A stretch of DNA of 64,000 nt, from positions 167,976 through 231,975 of the IMG/VR virus record IMGVR_UViG_3300042934_000547; one strand, 5' to 3'. The notes beneath the pieces are model-generated. The model was not told the origin of the DNA, made no database searches, and saw only the letters and a list, made by a program, of their open reading frames with translations. Shown here piece by piece: positions 1 through 7,516 of the stretch (its first letter is position 1; the number at the start of each line of letters is the position of its first letter). Source of the stretch: a virus. A program made the position numbers and the translations under genes.

Positions 1-67
1 ACTCTGGTTTAATTTCTTTTCTGGAAGTTTGTTTAGATAAACCCCTCAAACAAATACTCTCTGTCAT
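1..67 (-). CDS. N-terminus of a gene running off the window
   Basis: An ATG at 67 on the minus strand overlaps the stop of the RNase H gene as ATGA and has an AGGAG ribosome site just upstream (about positions 75-80). It stays open for 22 codons to the window edge, beginning MTESICLRGLSK. The product is not recognisable from so short a piece. The overlap implies translational coupling with the RNase H gene. Confidence 0.6.
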   Translation of the reverse strand, partial: MTESICLRGLSKQTSRKEIKPE

Positions 68-738
68 ATATAACGCTCCTTACTAATCAATTTAATATAG
101 TTTTCGACGATTTCCTTTTTCATGCTGTTATGAGAATCTGTTCTATCAGAACTATACTTATTATTCATATTGTCCTCGATAAGCAGATTTCTGGTAATTT
201 TATCTATTTTATCGTTAAAATAAGAAATCTCTTTAATAAAATTAATATCTGTTATGTTTTGTTTATTTGATTTGTTGAATACATTTCTAGCATTCTCTAA
301 TGATGAATCACTCTGCTTCACATGACCTTTTTGATGGTAAAATCTTAAATCTAAACCACTATCTAGTATTAATTTCATACAGTATATAAGTTTTTCTTGA
401 TTTTTAACAATCCCATTACCACCATAGAAGTTTCCATCTTTAAATCTCCAATTATGTACCCATTCTCTCAAGCTATTTATACAAATTAATGAATCAGAAA
501 AAATATTAAATTTGGTAGTACCATACGTATTATGAAAGTTTTTTGCTATTTTGATACCCAAAATTATTCCTTCTAGTTCCCCTCTGTTATTTGTTGTGTC
601 TGAAATCACTTTGCCAAAAGCATTAGTGTATTCTTTTGATTTTATAATAGCTCCTGCACATGAATATGTAGTACCCTTATATATTCTCACTGAGGCGTCG
701 GTAAAAATATTTACCCTGTTTTCGTAATCTAATTTCAT
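64..738 (-). CDS. RNase H-fold ribonuclease (RNase HI-like)
   Basis: The 224-residue product carries the RNase HI core: IFTDAS (Asp14), NNRGELEG (Glu54), IFSDS (Asp82) and the HQKGH loop (His135) in the right order and spacing. RNase HI cleaves the RNA strand of RNA-DNA hybrids, which in a phage fits primer removal during replication or R-loop clearance. The fourth acidic position of the family (NExxD) looks like ENARN here, so an Asp may be replaced by Asn152; activity should not be taken for granted. About 70 C-terminal residues beyond the core are lysine/asparagine-rich and unassigned. Ribosome site GGAGG lies 8 nt before the ATG, and an early-type promoter motif lies at 769-779. The next gene starts inside its stop codon. 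Confidence 0.82.
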   Translation of the reverse strand: MKLDYENRVNIFTDASVRIYKGTTYSCAGAIIKSKEYTNAFGKVISDTTNNRGELEGIILGIKIAKNFHNTYGTTKFNIFSDSLICINSLREWVHNWRFKDGNFYGGNGIVKNQEKLIYCMKLILDSGLDLRFYHQKGHVKQSDSSLENARNVFNKSNKQNITDINFIKEISYFNDKIDKITRNLLIEDNMNNKYSSDRTDSHNSMKKEIVENYIKLISKERYI

Positions 739-768
739 TTTGTTGTCCTCCTAAAATATTATCGAATA

Positions 769-779
769 TATAATATATA
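769..779 (-). promoter_or_regulatory. Early-type promoter candidate (RNase H gene)
   Basis: Reads TATATATTATA on the minus strand, followed after 3 nt by TCGA. It lies about 30 nt upstream of the RNase H start and matches the motif found before other accessory genes in this window. Confidence 0.5.
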
Positions 780-792
780 CTTCTAATATGTT

Positions 793-1419
793 TTATTCAG
801 TACATAAATTGATATTTAAACTTTGTTTCAAAAATAAAGCTTGATTAAGAATCTGGTTGAAATTAGTCATTTCATTTAGATCGTTGCATTCTTCGATCAC
901 TGATTCTTTTGGAAGTAAAACGTAAATGTTCTCAGGCTCAATATTATGATATTCTAAAAGTTGTGATACGCAATAGTCAATGTTCATATTTTGGTGCTCA
1001 TTGATATAATTGTGTAATATTTCTCCCGGTATTATATATACATATCCCGGGTCATTCCCCAAATGAGTTTCTACTATTGGAATATTCTCTTCACTGTATA
1101 TAAAAGTAGACACTTTAGATTCATCAGTGTTTAGACCATTACATATCTGAGAAGCTACTTCACTTAATGAAAGTCCAGTATTTCTAGATACCAACATCGC
1201 CGTTGTGTGATCTATATCCACGATGCTTGAAAAGTCTTCTTTTAATGAAGAAACAAAAGATATATCATTAAATACGTCTTTACCATTCCAAAACGGAATA
1301 TTATAAGATTCATCAAGATATTGTTTCTTTATCGTTTCTATAACAGATGAATTTTCTCCAATAATTCCATTTATCAAATATTCAGTTTGTTTTAAATCAT
1401 CCATATTATTTGTTGTCAT
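793..1419 (-). CDS. Hypothetical protein, 208 aa
   Basis: A mostly soluble, acidic protein of 208 residues that I do not recognise. It overlaps the end of the upstream gene by 14 nt, so the two are co-transcribed and probably translationally coupled. The start is uncertain: the first ATG directly abuts the AGGAGG sequence with no spacer, while the next in-frame ATG (five codons on) is about 15 nt from it. No membrane segment or known motif is visible. It sits between an HNH-like gene and RNase H, which weakly suggests a nucleic-acid context. Confidence 0.65.
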   Translation of the reverse strand: MTTNNMDDLKQTEYLINGIIGENSSVIETIKKQYLDESYNIPFWNGKDVFNDISFVSSLKEDFSSIVDIDHTTAMLVSRNTGLSLSEVASQICNGLNTDESKVSTFIYSEENIPIVETHLGNDPGYVYIIPGEILHNYINEHQNMNIDYCVSQLLEYHNIEPENIYVLLPKESVIEECNDLNEMTNFNQILNQALFLKQSLNINLCTE

Positions 1420-2179
1420 CCTCCTTTTTTATTCTTATTATAGGACATGTGTTCATTAATTGCCCATACATTGAGTTTTGCGTAATTAATTTTCGTTCCT
1501 CTAATGTTTCTAGTAGATTATCGTATGAAGAAACTTTATTCAACTCATGTTCCACATATAAATAATCCGTATCAAGGATATTATTATGCGGTGCTGAATG
1601 TGCCAAATACATAGCATCATAAGATTTTTTCATGATGTATCTTTCCATAGCACTATCAGGAACATAAGCTCCATAAATTCTTAAAAATTCTTCATAGTTT
1701 CCCCTAACACTTGACATCGGGATCTGATAAAACTGATTATGAACTAATTCATGAGGAGTTTCTGATAATGGTATCAACCCTACCAATCCAATATAATGTA
1801 AATACGTAACTTCCATAGCAATCATTTCAACTTCACAATTTTGACCTGAAGCTAAACGTTTATTATAGACTGTTTCAGATATATCATATAATGTAAATGG
1901 CTCATGATGAACGTGTATTTTAATTTTCCTGTTTTCCAGACAAGAAACATTTTGAAATATTGCACATCTATGGAACCCTTTATATTTCTTAAGAAATTCT
2001 ATTATTTGTCTATATTCAAATGAATTTCTACATACATATTCTATATCTTTAATAAATTTATCATATTGATTTGGTTCAGTTAAATCATAATCTATTTTGT
2101 CAAACTCCGGTATATTCTCGAGTTTTAAGGTACTAACTGCATGATTGGTATCAATACTTTTCTTTGCTACATATTTCAT
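1406..2179 (-). CDS. HNH-like histidine-rich protein
   Basis: The 257-residue product has a conserved-looking core around residues 85-155: a KIHVHHEPFTLYDI segment, then a VTYLHYIGLVGLIPLS segment, then TPHELVHN. The HH ... H ... HELVHN pattern resembles the beta-beta-alpha-metal core of HNH endonucleases, although the Cys pairs of many HNH proteins are absent. If real it would act on DNA, or be a structural remnant of such an enzyme. No assignment to a named family was possible by eye. The ribosome site is AAAGGT 9 nt upstream. It follows a 29-codon mini-gene and overlaps the next gene. Confidence 0.55.
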   Translation of the reverse strand: MKYVAKKSIDTNHAVSTLKLENIPEFDKIDYDLTEPNQYDKFIKDIEYVCRNSFEYRQIIEFLKKYKGFHRCAIFQNVSCLENRKIKIHVHHEPFTLYDISETVYNKRLASGQNCEVEMIAMEVTYLHYIGLVGLIPLSETPHELVHNQFYQIPMSSVRGNYEEFLRIYGAYVPDSAMERYIMKKSYDAMYLAHSAPHNNILDTDYLYVEHELNKVSSYDNLLETLEERKLITQNSMYGQLMNTCPIIRIKKEDDNK

Positions 2180-2180
2180 A

Positions 2181-2270
2181 TTAAATCATACCTTTCGTTT
2201 TAGCACCAACATAGATTATACCTATTGATAATAATCCTGACAATAAGCTATTAAGAATCTCTCCTAGCAT
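2181..2270 (-). CDS. 29-residue hydrophobic mini-protein
   Basis: A short reading frame (MLGEILNSLLSGLLSIG..., 29 residues) with a good AAAGGAG ribosome site 6 nt before its ATG. It is the first gene of the operon ending with RNase H. A central hydrophobic stretch of about 15 residues could be a single membrane span; no function is recognisable. It could also be a leader peptide. Support is the ribosome site plus tight packing against the next gene. Confidence 0.5.
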   Translation of the reverse strand: MLGEILNSLLSGLLSIGIIYVGAKTKGMI

Positions 2271-2332
2271 ACTTAACTCCTTTCTTTATATCATAATTAT
2301 TGTGCCCTGAGTTATATTTTATTTTATTGCTT

Positions 2333-2344
2333 TATCTGTATGTT
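2333..2344 (-). promoter_or_regulatory. Late-type promoter candidate (AACA-N6-TA)
   Basis: Reads AACATACAGATA on the minus strand, about 60 nt upstream of the 29-codon gene that heads the operon. It matches the AACA-N6-TA motif found before most virion-gene operons in this window. Confidence 0.4.
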
Positions 2345-2371
2345 AAAACTTACCCATGTATGCATATCTAA

Positions 2372-2406
2372 AGAAAAAAAATAAAGAGGGAAGTTATTCC
2401 CCCTTT
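2372..2406 (-). terminator. Intrinsic terminator after first YD-repeat gene
   Basis: On the minus strand AAAGGGGGAA pairs with TTCCCTCTTT around a TAAC loop (one G.U pair) and is followed by TATTTTTTTT. Confidence 0.75.
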
Positions 2407-2410
2407 TTAT

Positions 2411-3232
2411 TTAATGATTATGGTTACATCCACACGATTGTTCACCAGTATGAACATGACCGCAATTACAGTCACGAGGTTCTCTAGTCTGAATTTGTGG
2501 ATTTCTTATAATCGGACTACCTCCAATAATGTAATTAATATATGTGGTTGTAAATAACAAAGTTGGATGATCATTACCACCCACAGTCAAAGTCATTTTT
2601 GTCATAAGATCATTTTCATCAAATTCATATTGGATATGTTTAGCCCCTGTAACAGATTCTTCCAGCACTTGACCTAAATCATTATCACGATATATCATGT
2701 GCGAAAGTTCATTACCATCTTCACCGATAACTATTTCACTCTTTTTGTTTGGTGAATTTGGATAAAACTCGCCTGTTACCTTAAACCCATCAATTTCAAA
2801 TGAATATTTATCACCATCGATTTTAATATCATATAACGTTTCAATCAAAGCTTCTTTATTTTCTGAATCTTGAGAATCTACCGAATGTTTAATCATTCTT
2901 ATTGGTCTTTCTAATTCATTGAATTCAGTATCCATATAATTTAAATAAAGACTACCACTTCTAGTTGTTTCAGTAAATTTGCTTTTTGTAAGTTTGTTAT
3001 TTTCGTCATAAAAATTTTCTGTTATAGAACTCGGTTCAATTTTTCTAATTATTTTATCAGTATCTTGTAAATAACTAATTGTTTTTTGATTACCTACATA
3101 AATAGACGTTTCATCATTAATACGAACAATTCTTCCGAGTTCATCAGTAAACATCAATGCGTGAAAGCATTCTCCTTCGTTTACAACCTTTCTTGTCACT
3201 AATATCTTTTTATTTGCTAAATTTTCATTCAT
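2411..3232 (-). CDS. YD/RHS-repeat-like protein with Cys/His-rich tail
   Basis: The 273-residue product starts at the ATG with a correctly spaced AAAGGG site (MNENLANKKILVTRK). It shares its N-terminus with the 3366-4055 product (K-K-hydrophobic-LVT-R/K and the segment LMFTD.LGRIVR), so the two are paralogues. Several 'YDENNKLTKS', 'YMDTEFNELER' and 'YEFDENDLMTKM' segments are the tyrosine/aspartate strand repeats of YD/RHS proteins. The C-terminus carries CNCGHVHTGEQSCGCNHNH, four Cys and four His in 19 residues, suggesting metal binding. There is no signal peptide, toxin domain or PAAR/VgrG association, so it is not a canonical RHS toxin. It is a single-gene unit with its own early-type promoter and terminator. 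Function unknown. Confidence 0.75.
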   Translation of the reverse strand: MNENLANKKILVTRKVVNEGECFHALMFTDELGRIVRINDETSIYVGNQKTISYLQDTDKIIRKIEPSSITENFYDENNKLTKSKFTETTRSGSLYLNYMDTEFNELERPIRMIKHSVDSQDSENKEALIETLYDIKIDGDKYSFEIDGFKVTGEFYPNSPNKKSEIVIGEDGNELSHMIYRDNDLGQVLEESVTGAKHIQYEFDENDLMTKMTLTVGGNDHPTLLFTTTYINYIIGGSPIIRNPQIQTREPRDCNCGHVHTGEQSCGCNHNH

Positions 3233-3303
3233 TTTATTACCCTTTCTTTGCCTCATTTTAGGATAAGATATGAGGTCTTACACATTATTTTCTTATCCAT
3301 ATC

Positions 3304-3314
3304 TATAATATACA
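3304..3314 (-). promoter_or_regulatory. Early-type promoter candidate
   Basis: Reads TGTATATTATA on the minus strand, followed by GAT and ATGG. It differs by one base in the core and one in the downstream element from the consensus. It lies about 70 nt upstream of the 2411-3232 gene. Confidence 0.45.
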
Positions 3315-3336
3315 TTTGAAATAAGTTATATTTACA

Positions 3337-3360
3337 TGGGGAGTGAATATTCACTCCCAT
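3337..3360 (-). terminator. Hairpin between YD-repeat genes
   Basis: A perfect 20-nt palindrome, GGGAGTGAATATTCACTCCC, directly follows the stop of the 3366-4055 gene. The downstream U tract is weak on the minus strand, so termination may be partial. Confidence 0.5.
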
Positions 3361-3365
3361 TATTT

Positions 3366-4055
3366 TTAATTAAAAATTCGGTTATAAAATGTAGTGGTGG
3401 TTTCTTCTGTATTATTATCTTTATGAGACACTTTCTTAGTTAATAATCCATTTTCGTCATATGTATATTTAGTTAACTTTCCATATTGACATGTTGAGTA
3501 CCATTGATTTAATGGATTATCAATGTAAAAATTATGTATAACAACAGTATCTGTTTTTATTACCGTTGCTTTATATTCTTTCTTACGTGAAGAATTTGGG
3601 AAATAAGTAAAGTCCAATTTTCTGCCATTTATGATAAAAGTGTATGTATCATTAACTATAGTAGCATCCATGATTGTTTTTTCCTTTTTGGGATCTATAT
3701 CACCAAAAATAGAATCAGTACTACCCTTAGTGATCTGTATTATTCTCCCTAACTCATCATATGAAAATATCCATATAAAAAGGTTTACACCATCTACGTC
3801 TTTTGTATACTCCCTACCTACTTCCAATTTACCGTTTTCATCATAGACATATTCGCCACACATTGTAGAACTTATTTTAATGATTTTGTCAGTATCATTG
3901 AAGTATTCGATATTTTCTGACGATCTCGTATACTTCTTTTCCCTCCTTACAATTCTACCGAGTCTATCGGTAAACATCAGTGAATGAAATTGTTCCTCAC
4001 CATTATTCTTTCTCTTTGTTACCAAAATTACTTTCTTTTCCAAATTTTTGTTCAT
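3366..4055 (-). CDS. YD/RHS-repeat-like protein
   Basis: The 229-residue product is a paralogue of 2411-3232: both have an N-terminal KK-x-ILVTK segment and LMFTD-LGRIVR. It contains YD-type strands such as VYDENGKLEV, FSYDELGRIIQIT and YTYDENGLLTKK, the pattern of RHS/YD repeats that build beta-barrel or beta-spiral shells. It lacks a signal peptide, a Cys/His tail or a toxin module. The ribosome site GGAG lies 10 nt before the ATG. The gene is flanked by an early-type promoter at 4112 and a palindromic hairpin after its stop. The function of such short stand-alone YD proteins is unknown to me. Confidence 0.72.
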   Translation of the reverse strand: MNKNLEKKVILVTKRKNNGEEQFHSLMFTDRLGRIVRREKKYTRSSENIEYFNDTDKIIKISSTMCGEYVYDENGKLEVGREYTKDVDGVNLFIWIFSYDELGRIIQITKGSTDSIFGDIDPKKEKTIMDATIVNDTYTFIINGRKLDFTYFPNSSRKKEYKATVIKTDTVVIHNFYIDNPLNQWYSTCQYGKLTKYTYDENGLLTKKVSHKDNNTEETTTTFYNRIFN

Positions 4056-4111
4056 CTTGTTTATTCTCCTTTTTAGGTTTTTAAATAAAAATCTATGTTT
4101 TTATTCATATC

Positions 4112-4122
4112 TATAATATATA
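4112..4122 (-). promoter_or_regulatory. Early-type promoter candidate
   Basis: Reads TATATATTATA-GAT-ATGA on the minus strand, about 60 nt upstream of the 3366-4055 gene. The same extended form occurs at 12767 and 28967 on the plus strand. Confidence 0.6.
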
Positions 4123-4141
4123 CTTGAAAAAATAACTAGAG

Positions 4142-4174
4142 AAAAAAGAAGGAGGATGAAATTAATCATCCTCC
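4142..4174 (-). terminator. Intrinsic terminator after dUTPase
   Basis: GGAGGATGA pairs with TCATCCTCC around a 6-nt loop. On the minus strand it is followed by TTCTTTTTTC. Confidence 0.8.
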
Positions 4175-4182
4175 ATTATTAT

Positions 4183-4710
4183 TTACTTTCCAGTTGAGCC
4201 AAAGCCCTTCTCACCACGAGATGATGGGGATAATTGTTTTTTAATTACCAGCTTATCAGGTTTAATTCCAGTAGATATAACTAGTTGAGCGATTCTATCA
4301 CCGATAGAAACTATATATTCACTTTCACCTAAATTGAATAATACTACCTGAATTTCTCCTCGATAAGATTCATCTATTGTTCCCGGACTATTAAGAACAA
4401 ATAAATCATGCTTACGAGCTAGTCCACTTCTACTACGAACATCGGCGTATAATTCTTCCCAAGGGTTTAATCTGATATTAATAGACGATAAATCAATCCA
4501 AGTTCCAGTTGGTATGATTCGTTTTGATTTAGGTGGAATAGTAACATTTATAGTGCTTTGTAAATCCATTCCTATAGAACCTTCATCTTCGAATTTAGGT
4601 AAGAATTTTTCATCTGTAACCTTTACATCCATTGTGATTTTTGGTATATTTGGTAGTGCTGACAGTGTACCAGTAAAACACATTTCTGAATTAACTATTA
4701 AATTATCCAT
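4183..4710 (-). CDS. dut: dUTP diphosphatase (trimeric dUTPase)
   Basis: The 175-residue product contains all five trimeric dUTPase motifs in order: GSIGMDLQS (motif 1), RSRSGLARKH (motif 2), NSPGTIDESYRGEI with the catalytic Asp (motif 3), GDRIAQLVI (motif 4) and the C-terminal SSRGEKGFGSTG (motif 5). It hydrolyses dUTP to dUMP and pyrophosphate, lowering uracil incorporation and feeding dTMP synthesis, in line with the thymidylate kinase at 57.4 kb. Its presence argues against the fully uracil-substituted DNA of PBS1/AR9, despite other similarities. About 30 residues precede motif 1, slightly more than usual. The gene ends in a strong terminator; no clear promoter of either window class was found upstream. 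Confidence 0.95.
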   Translation of the reverse strand: MDNLIVNSEMCFTGTLSALPNIPKITMDVKVTDEKFLPKFEDEGSIGMDLQSTINVTIPPKSKRIIPTGTWIDLSSINIRLNPWEELYADVRSRSGLARKHDLFVLNSPGTIDESYRGEIQVVLFNLGESEYIVSIGDRIAQLVISTGIKPDKLVIKKQLSPSSRGEKGFGSTGK

Positions 4711-4767
4711 TATAAACTCCTATTTATTATATTTGATTTTATCTTATAGTTGATCATAAAGATTTTT

Positions 4768-5226
4768 TTAAATTTGTGGGAATAGTACGATATCTCTATA
4801 TTGGGTCAAAATCAAAAATTCCCTTATAGCCCTCACATGTCCTAGTTCCTCAATCCCATCTGTAATTAAAGTAAAATCCTTTTGTAATGTCTCTAACCTA
4901 CTTATTATTAGATCATAATCATCTGCTGTTGAGCTACGAGTATTATAAATGAATGCATCTAATATACCGAACAATTCCGTTCGTTTATTATCACAATCTT
5001 CATTTATGAGAGGTAGACTTTGTTCTGGTGTGAGGTTTAATGAAACTTTAATTAATTCTACCTCTTGTTTAATTGCTAAGTCGCATGAAGCTAATTCAGT
5101 CTCTATTGATAGCTTAAGATCAGGTGATAAAGTTGTATCACTATAATTACTAAGTATTTCTTTTAATTCATCATTCTTTTTAATCAATGATCTTAAATTA
5201 TTAAAACTAATTTTTTCATATATCAT
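4768..5226 (-). CDS. Hypothetical helical protein, 152 aa
   Basis: A 152-residue, leucine- and glutamate-rich protein, predicted by eye to be mostly alpha-helical with possible coiled-coil stretches (for example NNLRSLIKKNDELKEIL near the N-terminus). No family is recognised. Ribosome site GGAGG lies 8 nt before the ATG. It lies between dUTPase and a YD-repeat gene and follows a strong terminator, so it must have its own promoter or depend on read-through. Confidence 0.65.
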   Translation of the reverse strand: MIYEKISFNNLRSLIKKNDELKEILSNYSDTTLSPDLKLSIETELASCDLAIKQEVELIKVSLNLTPEQSLPLINEDCDNKRTELFGILDAFIYNTRSSTADDYDLIISRLETLQKDFTLITDGIEELGHVRAIREFLILTQYRDIVLFPQI

Positions 5227-5270
5227 AATATATTACCTCCAATATTGGTTAATTAGAATAGTGTCATAAA

Positions 5271-5297
5271 AAAGAAAGAGAGGGAATCCCCTCCTTT
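5271..5297 (-). terminator. Intrinsic terminator after third YD-repeat gene
   Basis: On the minus strand AAAGGAGGGG pairs with CCCTCTCTTT (imperfect) and runs into CTTTTTT. Confidence 0.7.
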
Positions 5298-5299
5298 CA

Positions 5300-6031
5300 T
5301 TAAAAATATTGATACGAATCAATATAATCAGTGGTAGATAATGAAACTAATCTTTGAACCCCATCTTCAAATTTATCACTATATATTGGAGTGAAGAGTT
5401 TAATCTTACCAAAATTATCAATGTAAGATAATAGTGAACCGAATTTGTCATAGATATATGTATCTACAGCATCTTCTTTATTTGGTTCAGATACGATTAA
5501 ATATTTCTTTGTTCTACCTGTTGATAGAGTCTCATATCTGTATAATTGAGTAATATTAGTTTTTAAATCTCTTTCTTTCGTAATTCTTCTGTTCTCGTCA
5601 TAATCATAATCTATTGAAACAAATCCTCTCTGATTTATTAATAGATCACCATCATCATATGTATATTTAGAGATCATTCTACCTAAGTCATCGCACTCCT
5701 CTATTAATAAACAAGGATCATTATTGTCATATTTATAGAAGATTTCGTGTATCTTATTTTTTATACTATTTGTTGAATGTATAAGCCTTTGTAGTTCATC
5801 ATAATAACTTTCTTTAATAACGTTTAAATTATTTTTAAAGTTAACTGCTGTGACAGATTTTGTATTATTATCAGAAAAAACTGTCATTTGTTCCCACTCT
5901 GGTTTAGCTGTAGGGTTCTTAAAACTCTGCATCCTAATTACCTCATTTTCTCCATTGTAGAATACCTTATCTACTGAATTATTTGAATACTTTCTTGTTA
6001 CGATTTTTGTAACTTGGTTTTTGTTAATCAT
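5300..6031 (-). CDS. YD/RHS-repeat-like protein
   Basis: The 243-residue product opens with NKNQVTKIVTRK, matching NSNKVTKIVTTK of the adjacent 6088-6921 product, so these two are close paralogues. It holds at least five YD-type strands: YYDELQRLIHS, CDDLGRMISKYTYDDGDL, YDYDENRRITKERD, YIYDKFGSLLSYID and others, the signature of RHS/YD repeats. It is soluble-looking, with no signal peptide or effector domain. GGGAG lies 9 nt upstream of the ATG and a terminator follows the stop. Function unknown; repeated duplication in the region suggests diversification of a binding or encapsulating shell. Confidence 0.75.
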   Translation of the reverse strand: MINKNQVTKIVTRKYSNNSVDKVFYNGENEVIRMQSFKNPTAKPEWEQMTVFSDNNTKSVTAVNFKNNLNVIKESYYDELQRLIHSTNSIKNKIHEIFYKYDNNDPCLLIEECDDLGRMISKYTYDDGDLLINQRGFVSIDYDYDENRRITKERDLKTNITQLYRYETLSTGRTKKYLIVSEPNKEDAVDTYIYDKFGSLLSYIDNFGKIKLFTPIYSDKFEDGVQRLVSLSTTDYIDSYQYF

Positions 6032-6087
6032 TTTGTTTGTCTCCCTTTATATTTTATTTTTAATAGAATATGATTCTATTATTACTT

Positions 6088-6921
6088 CTAAACGTATAAT
6101 ATCTGTTTTATGTAATTGCTGGATTTAATCTCAATTAATTGATTGTTTCTGGTATAATATAATTTATATGAGTCCTTAAATACCGTTTTATCGTCTTCGA
6201 TTATTTCTGTAAATATTCTATCACCTTTATCATTAAATTCAGTAAAAGTAATATCAGTTATGCGTTTATTTTGTTCATTCTTATATTGCATAAATTCTTT
6301 ATTTGTAGCTTCCTTACCATTTTCATGATATGTGTATTCAGTAACATGAATTTTATCTGCATCATTATCATATGTATGAGTTATAGATTTAATCTGGTTC
6401 TCATCATTGTAATAATAATCAGTAACAATACCATTTTTGTGATTTATGTATCGTGTCAAATCATTTCTGATATTATAATAGTATGATGATAATATTCTAC
6501 CATTCTCATCACATATCTCACTTATCATATCACTGTTTTCAAAATACTTCATTATCACAATATTATCATCTGAAACTAATTCTGATAATAATCCACTTCC
6601 ATTATATTTATATAATGTGATTTTAGGTACACCAGTTTTGATATCAAAATCAAATGTACTAATTATCTTACCAGACAAATCATATTCTGACTTAGATAAT
6701 ACAACTCCATTAGTATTATACTTAGTTTCAATAATTCTAGTATTACTATGAGTAAAAACTGTTCTAAGTTCTTTAATAAGTTTACCCTTAGTATTAACCT
6801 CTTTCTCATATAGAGATTGACCTGAGTCATTAAACATCTCAAGTCCAATTTTAGAAATCTTACCTTCTCCATCATTAAATTTAGTTGTAACTATCTTAGT
6901 TACCTTATTTGAATTCATCAT
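6088..6921 (-). CDS. YD/RHS-repeat-like protein
   Basis: The clearest YD-repeat protein of the set, 277 residues. Repeats include YDLSGKIISTFDFD, YKYNGSGLLSEL, CDENGRILSSYYY, YYNDENQIKSITHTYDND and EYTYHENGKEATN, each of about 20 residues. Its N-terminus (NKVTKIVTTK) is shared with 5300-6031. In RHS/YD proteins such repeats wrap into a beta shell around a toxin or ligand; here the protein consists of repeats alone. The ribosome site GGGGG lies 7 nt before the first of two ATGs. An early-type promoter is at 6988-6998. Its 3' end overlaps a weak promoter-like element for the next YD gene. Confidence 0.78.
   Translation of the reverse strand: MMNSNKVTKIVTTKFNDGEGKISKIGLEMFNDSGQSLYEKEVNTKGKLIKELRTVFTHSNTRIIETKYNTNGVVLSKSEYDLSGKIISTFDFDIKTGVPKITLYKYNGSGLLSELVSDDNIVIMKYFENSDMISEICDENGRILSSYYYNIRNDLTRYINHKNGIVTDYYYNDENQIKSITHTYDNDADKIHVTEYTYHENGKEATNKEFMQYKNEQNKRITDITFTEFNDKGDRIFTEIIEDDKTVFKDSYKLYYTRNNQLIEIKSSNYIKQILYV
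6095..6105 (-). promoter_or_regulatory. Weak early-type promoter candidate
   Basis: Reads CAGATATTATA on the minus strand, matching 8 of 11 bases of the early-type core, about 60 nt upstream of the 5300-6031 gene and inside the end of the preceding gene. Confidence 0.2.
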
Positions 6922-6987
6922 TCGAATTCCCCCTGTTATTAAGATTATTAATTCTATCCTATATTAGATTAGAATCAATTTCATAAA

Positions 6988-6998
6988 TATAATATATA
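6988..6998 (-). promoter_or_regulatory. Early-type promoter candidate
   Basis: Reads TATATATTATA, then 3 nt, then ATGA on the minus strand, about 65 nt upstream of the 6088-6921 gene. Confidence 0.55.
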
Positions 6999-7052
6999 CT
7001 TATAAGTGTTTTTATGGAATTGAAATGATTAAGTGATTTAATTGGGTAGAAG

Positions 7053-7255
7053 AATTTTTTACCCTTCTCTTCTCCTTTCCCCCCTTAAACCCCCCTTTCC
7101 TCATCTCATCCCATTCACCCCTCTCCCTTATAATCTAGATTTAAATTATATTTATTTATTCTTTATTATTCTACCATCAATTCCATTATTCTTTATTTAT
7201 CTTTAATTTTATTTATTTTTCTTCTTTCTCTTTATTTCTTTTCTTTATTCTTCCT
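7053..7255. other. G-depleted 203-nt tract at a divergent junction
   Basis: The plus strand contains only one G (position 7138) in 203 nt and is C/T/A only otherwise, with C-rich runs in its first third and T-rich runs after. It lies between leftward (to 6921) and rightward (from 7517) genes, next to the stem-loops at 7266-7388. Such strand asymmetry beside strong hairpins suits a replication origin or unwinding element. No gene is seen in 6922-7516. Confidence 0.55.
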
Positions 7256-7265
7256 GAGCTTCATC

Positions 7266-7319
7266 CATGAACCCCAATCTCGCTTCGCTCGTTCATTGGG
7301 TTCATGTCTCTACGAGACA
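7266..7319. repeat. Paired stem-loops
   Basis: CATGAACCCCAAT (7266-7278) pairs with ATTGGGTTCATG (7295-7306), with one bulged C, around a loop containing CGCTTCGCTCG. A second hairpin, TGTCTC-TAC-GAGACA (7305-7319), overlaps its 3' end and is followed by TTTT on the plus strand. Confidence 0.6.
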
Positions 7320-7326
7320 TTTTAGA

Positions 7327-7388
7327 GTCCAAAGCCCCCTATAGAAAACACCCGGTAGTAAAAAACTACCGAATGCGGGGGCTTGGAC
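7327..7388. ncRNA. Strong two-helix stem-loop (RNA or origin element)
   Basis: GTCCAAaGCCCCC (7327-7339) pairs with GGGGGCTTGGAC (7377-7388), 12 bp with one bulged A. An inner helix CGGTAGT/ACTACCG (7353-7359/7365-7371) closes an A5 loop. Between the helices is an asymmetric internal loop of 13 and 5 nt. It is much more GC-rich than its surroundings. It does not match a riboswitch class I know; the strand is undetermined because pairing is fully Watson-Crick. Confidence 0.45.
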
Positions 7389-7478
7389 ATAGTTACAACG
7401 CTCGACAATATTAGTATCAACTTTTGTGATTATCCTATTGTTATTCGTAAATATTTTTTATAAATTTTATAGTCCTTC

Positions 7479-7490
7479 AACAATACTATA
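7479..7490 (+). promoter_or_regulatory. Late-type promoter candidate
   Basis: AACAATACTATA lies 11 nt upstream of the AGGAGG of the 7517 gene and fits AACA-N6-TA. Confidence 0.4.
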
Positions 7491-7516
7491 AATAATCCTT
7501 AGGAGGATATAAATAA

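Noticed and set aside
7278-7294. CGCTTCGCTCG as part of a bacterial interspersed repeat
   Set aside because: A single copy in the window, lying in a hairpin loop; no second copy to define a repeat family.
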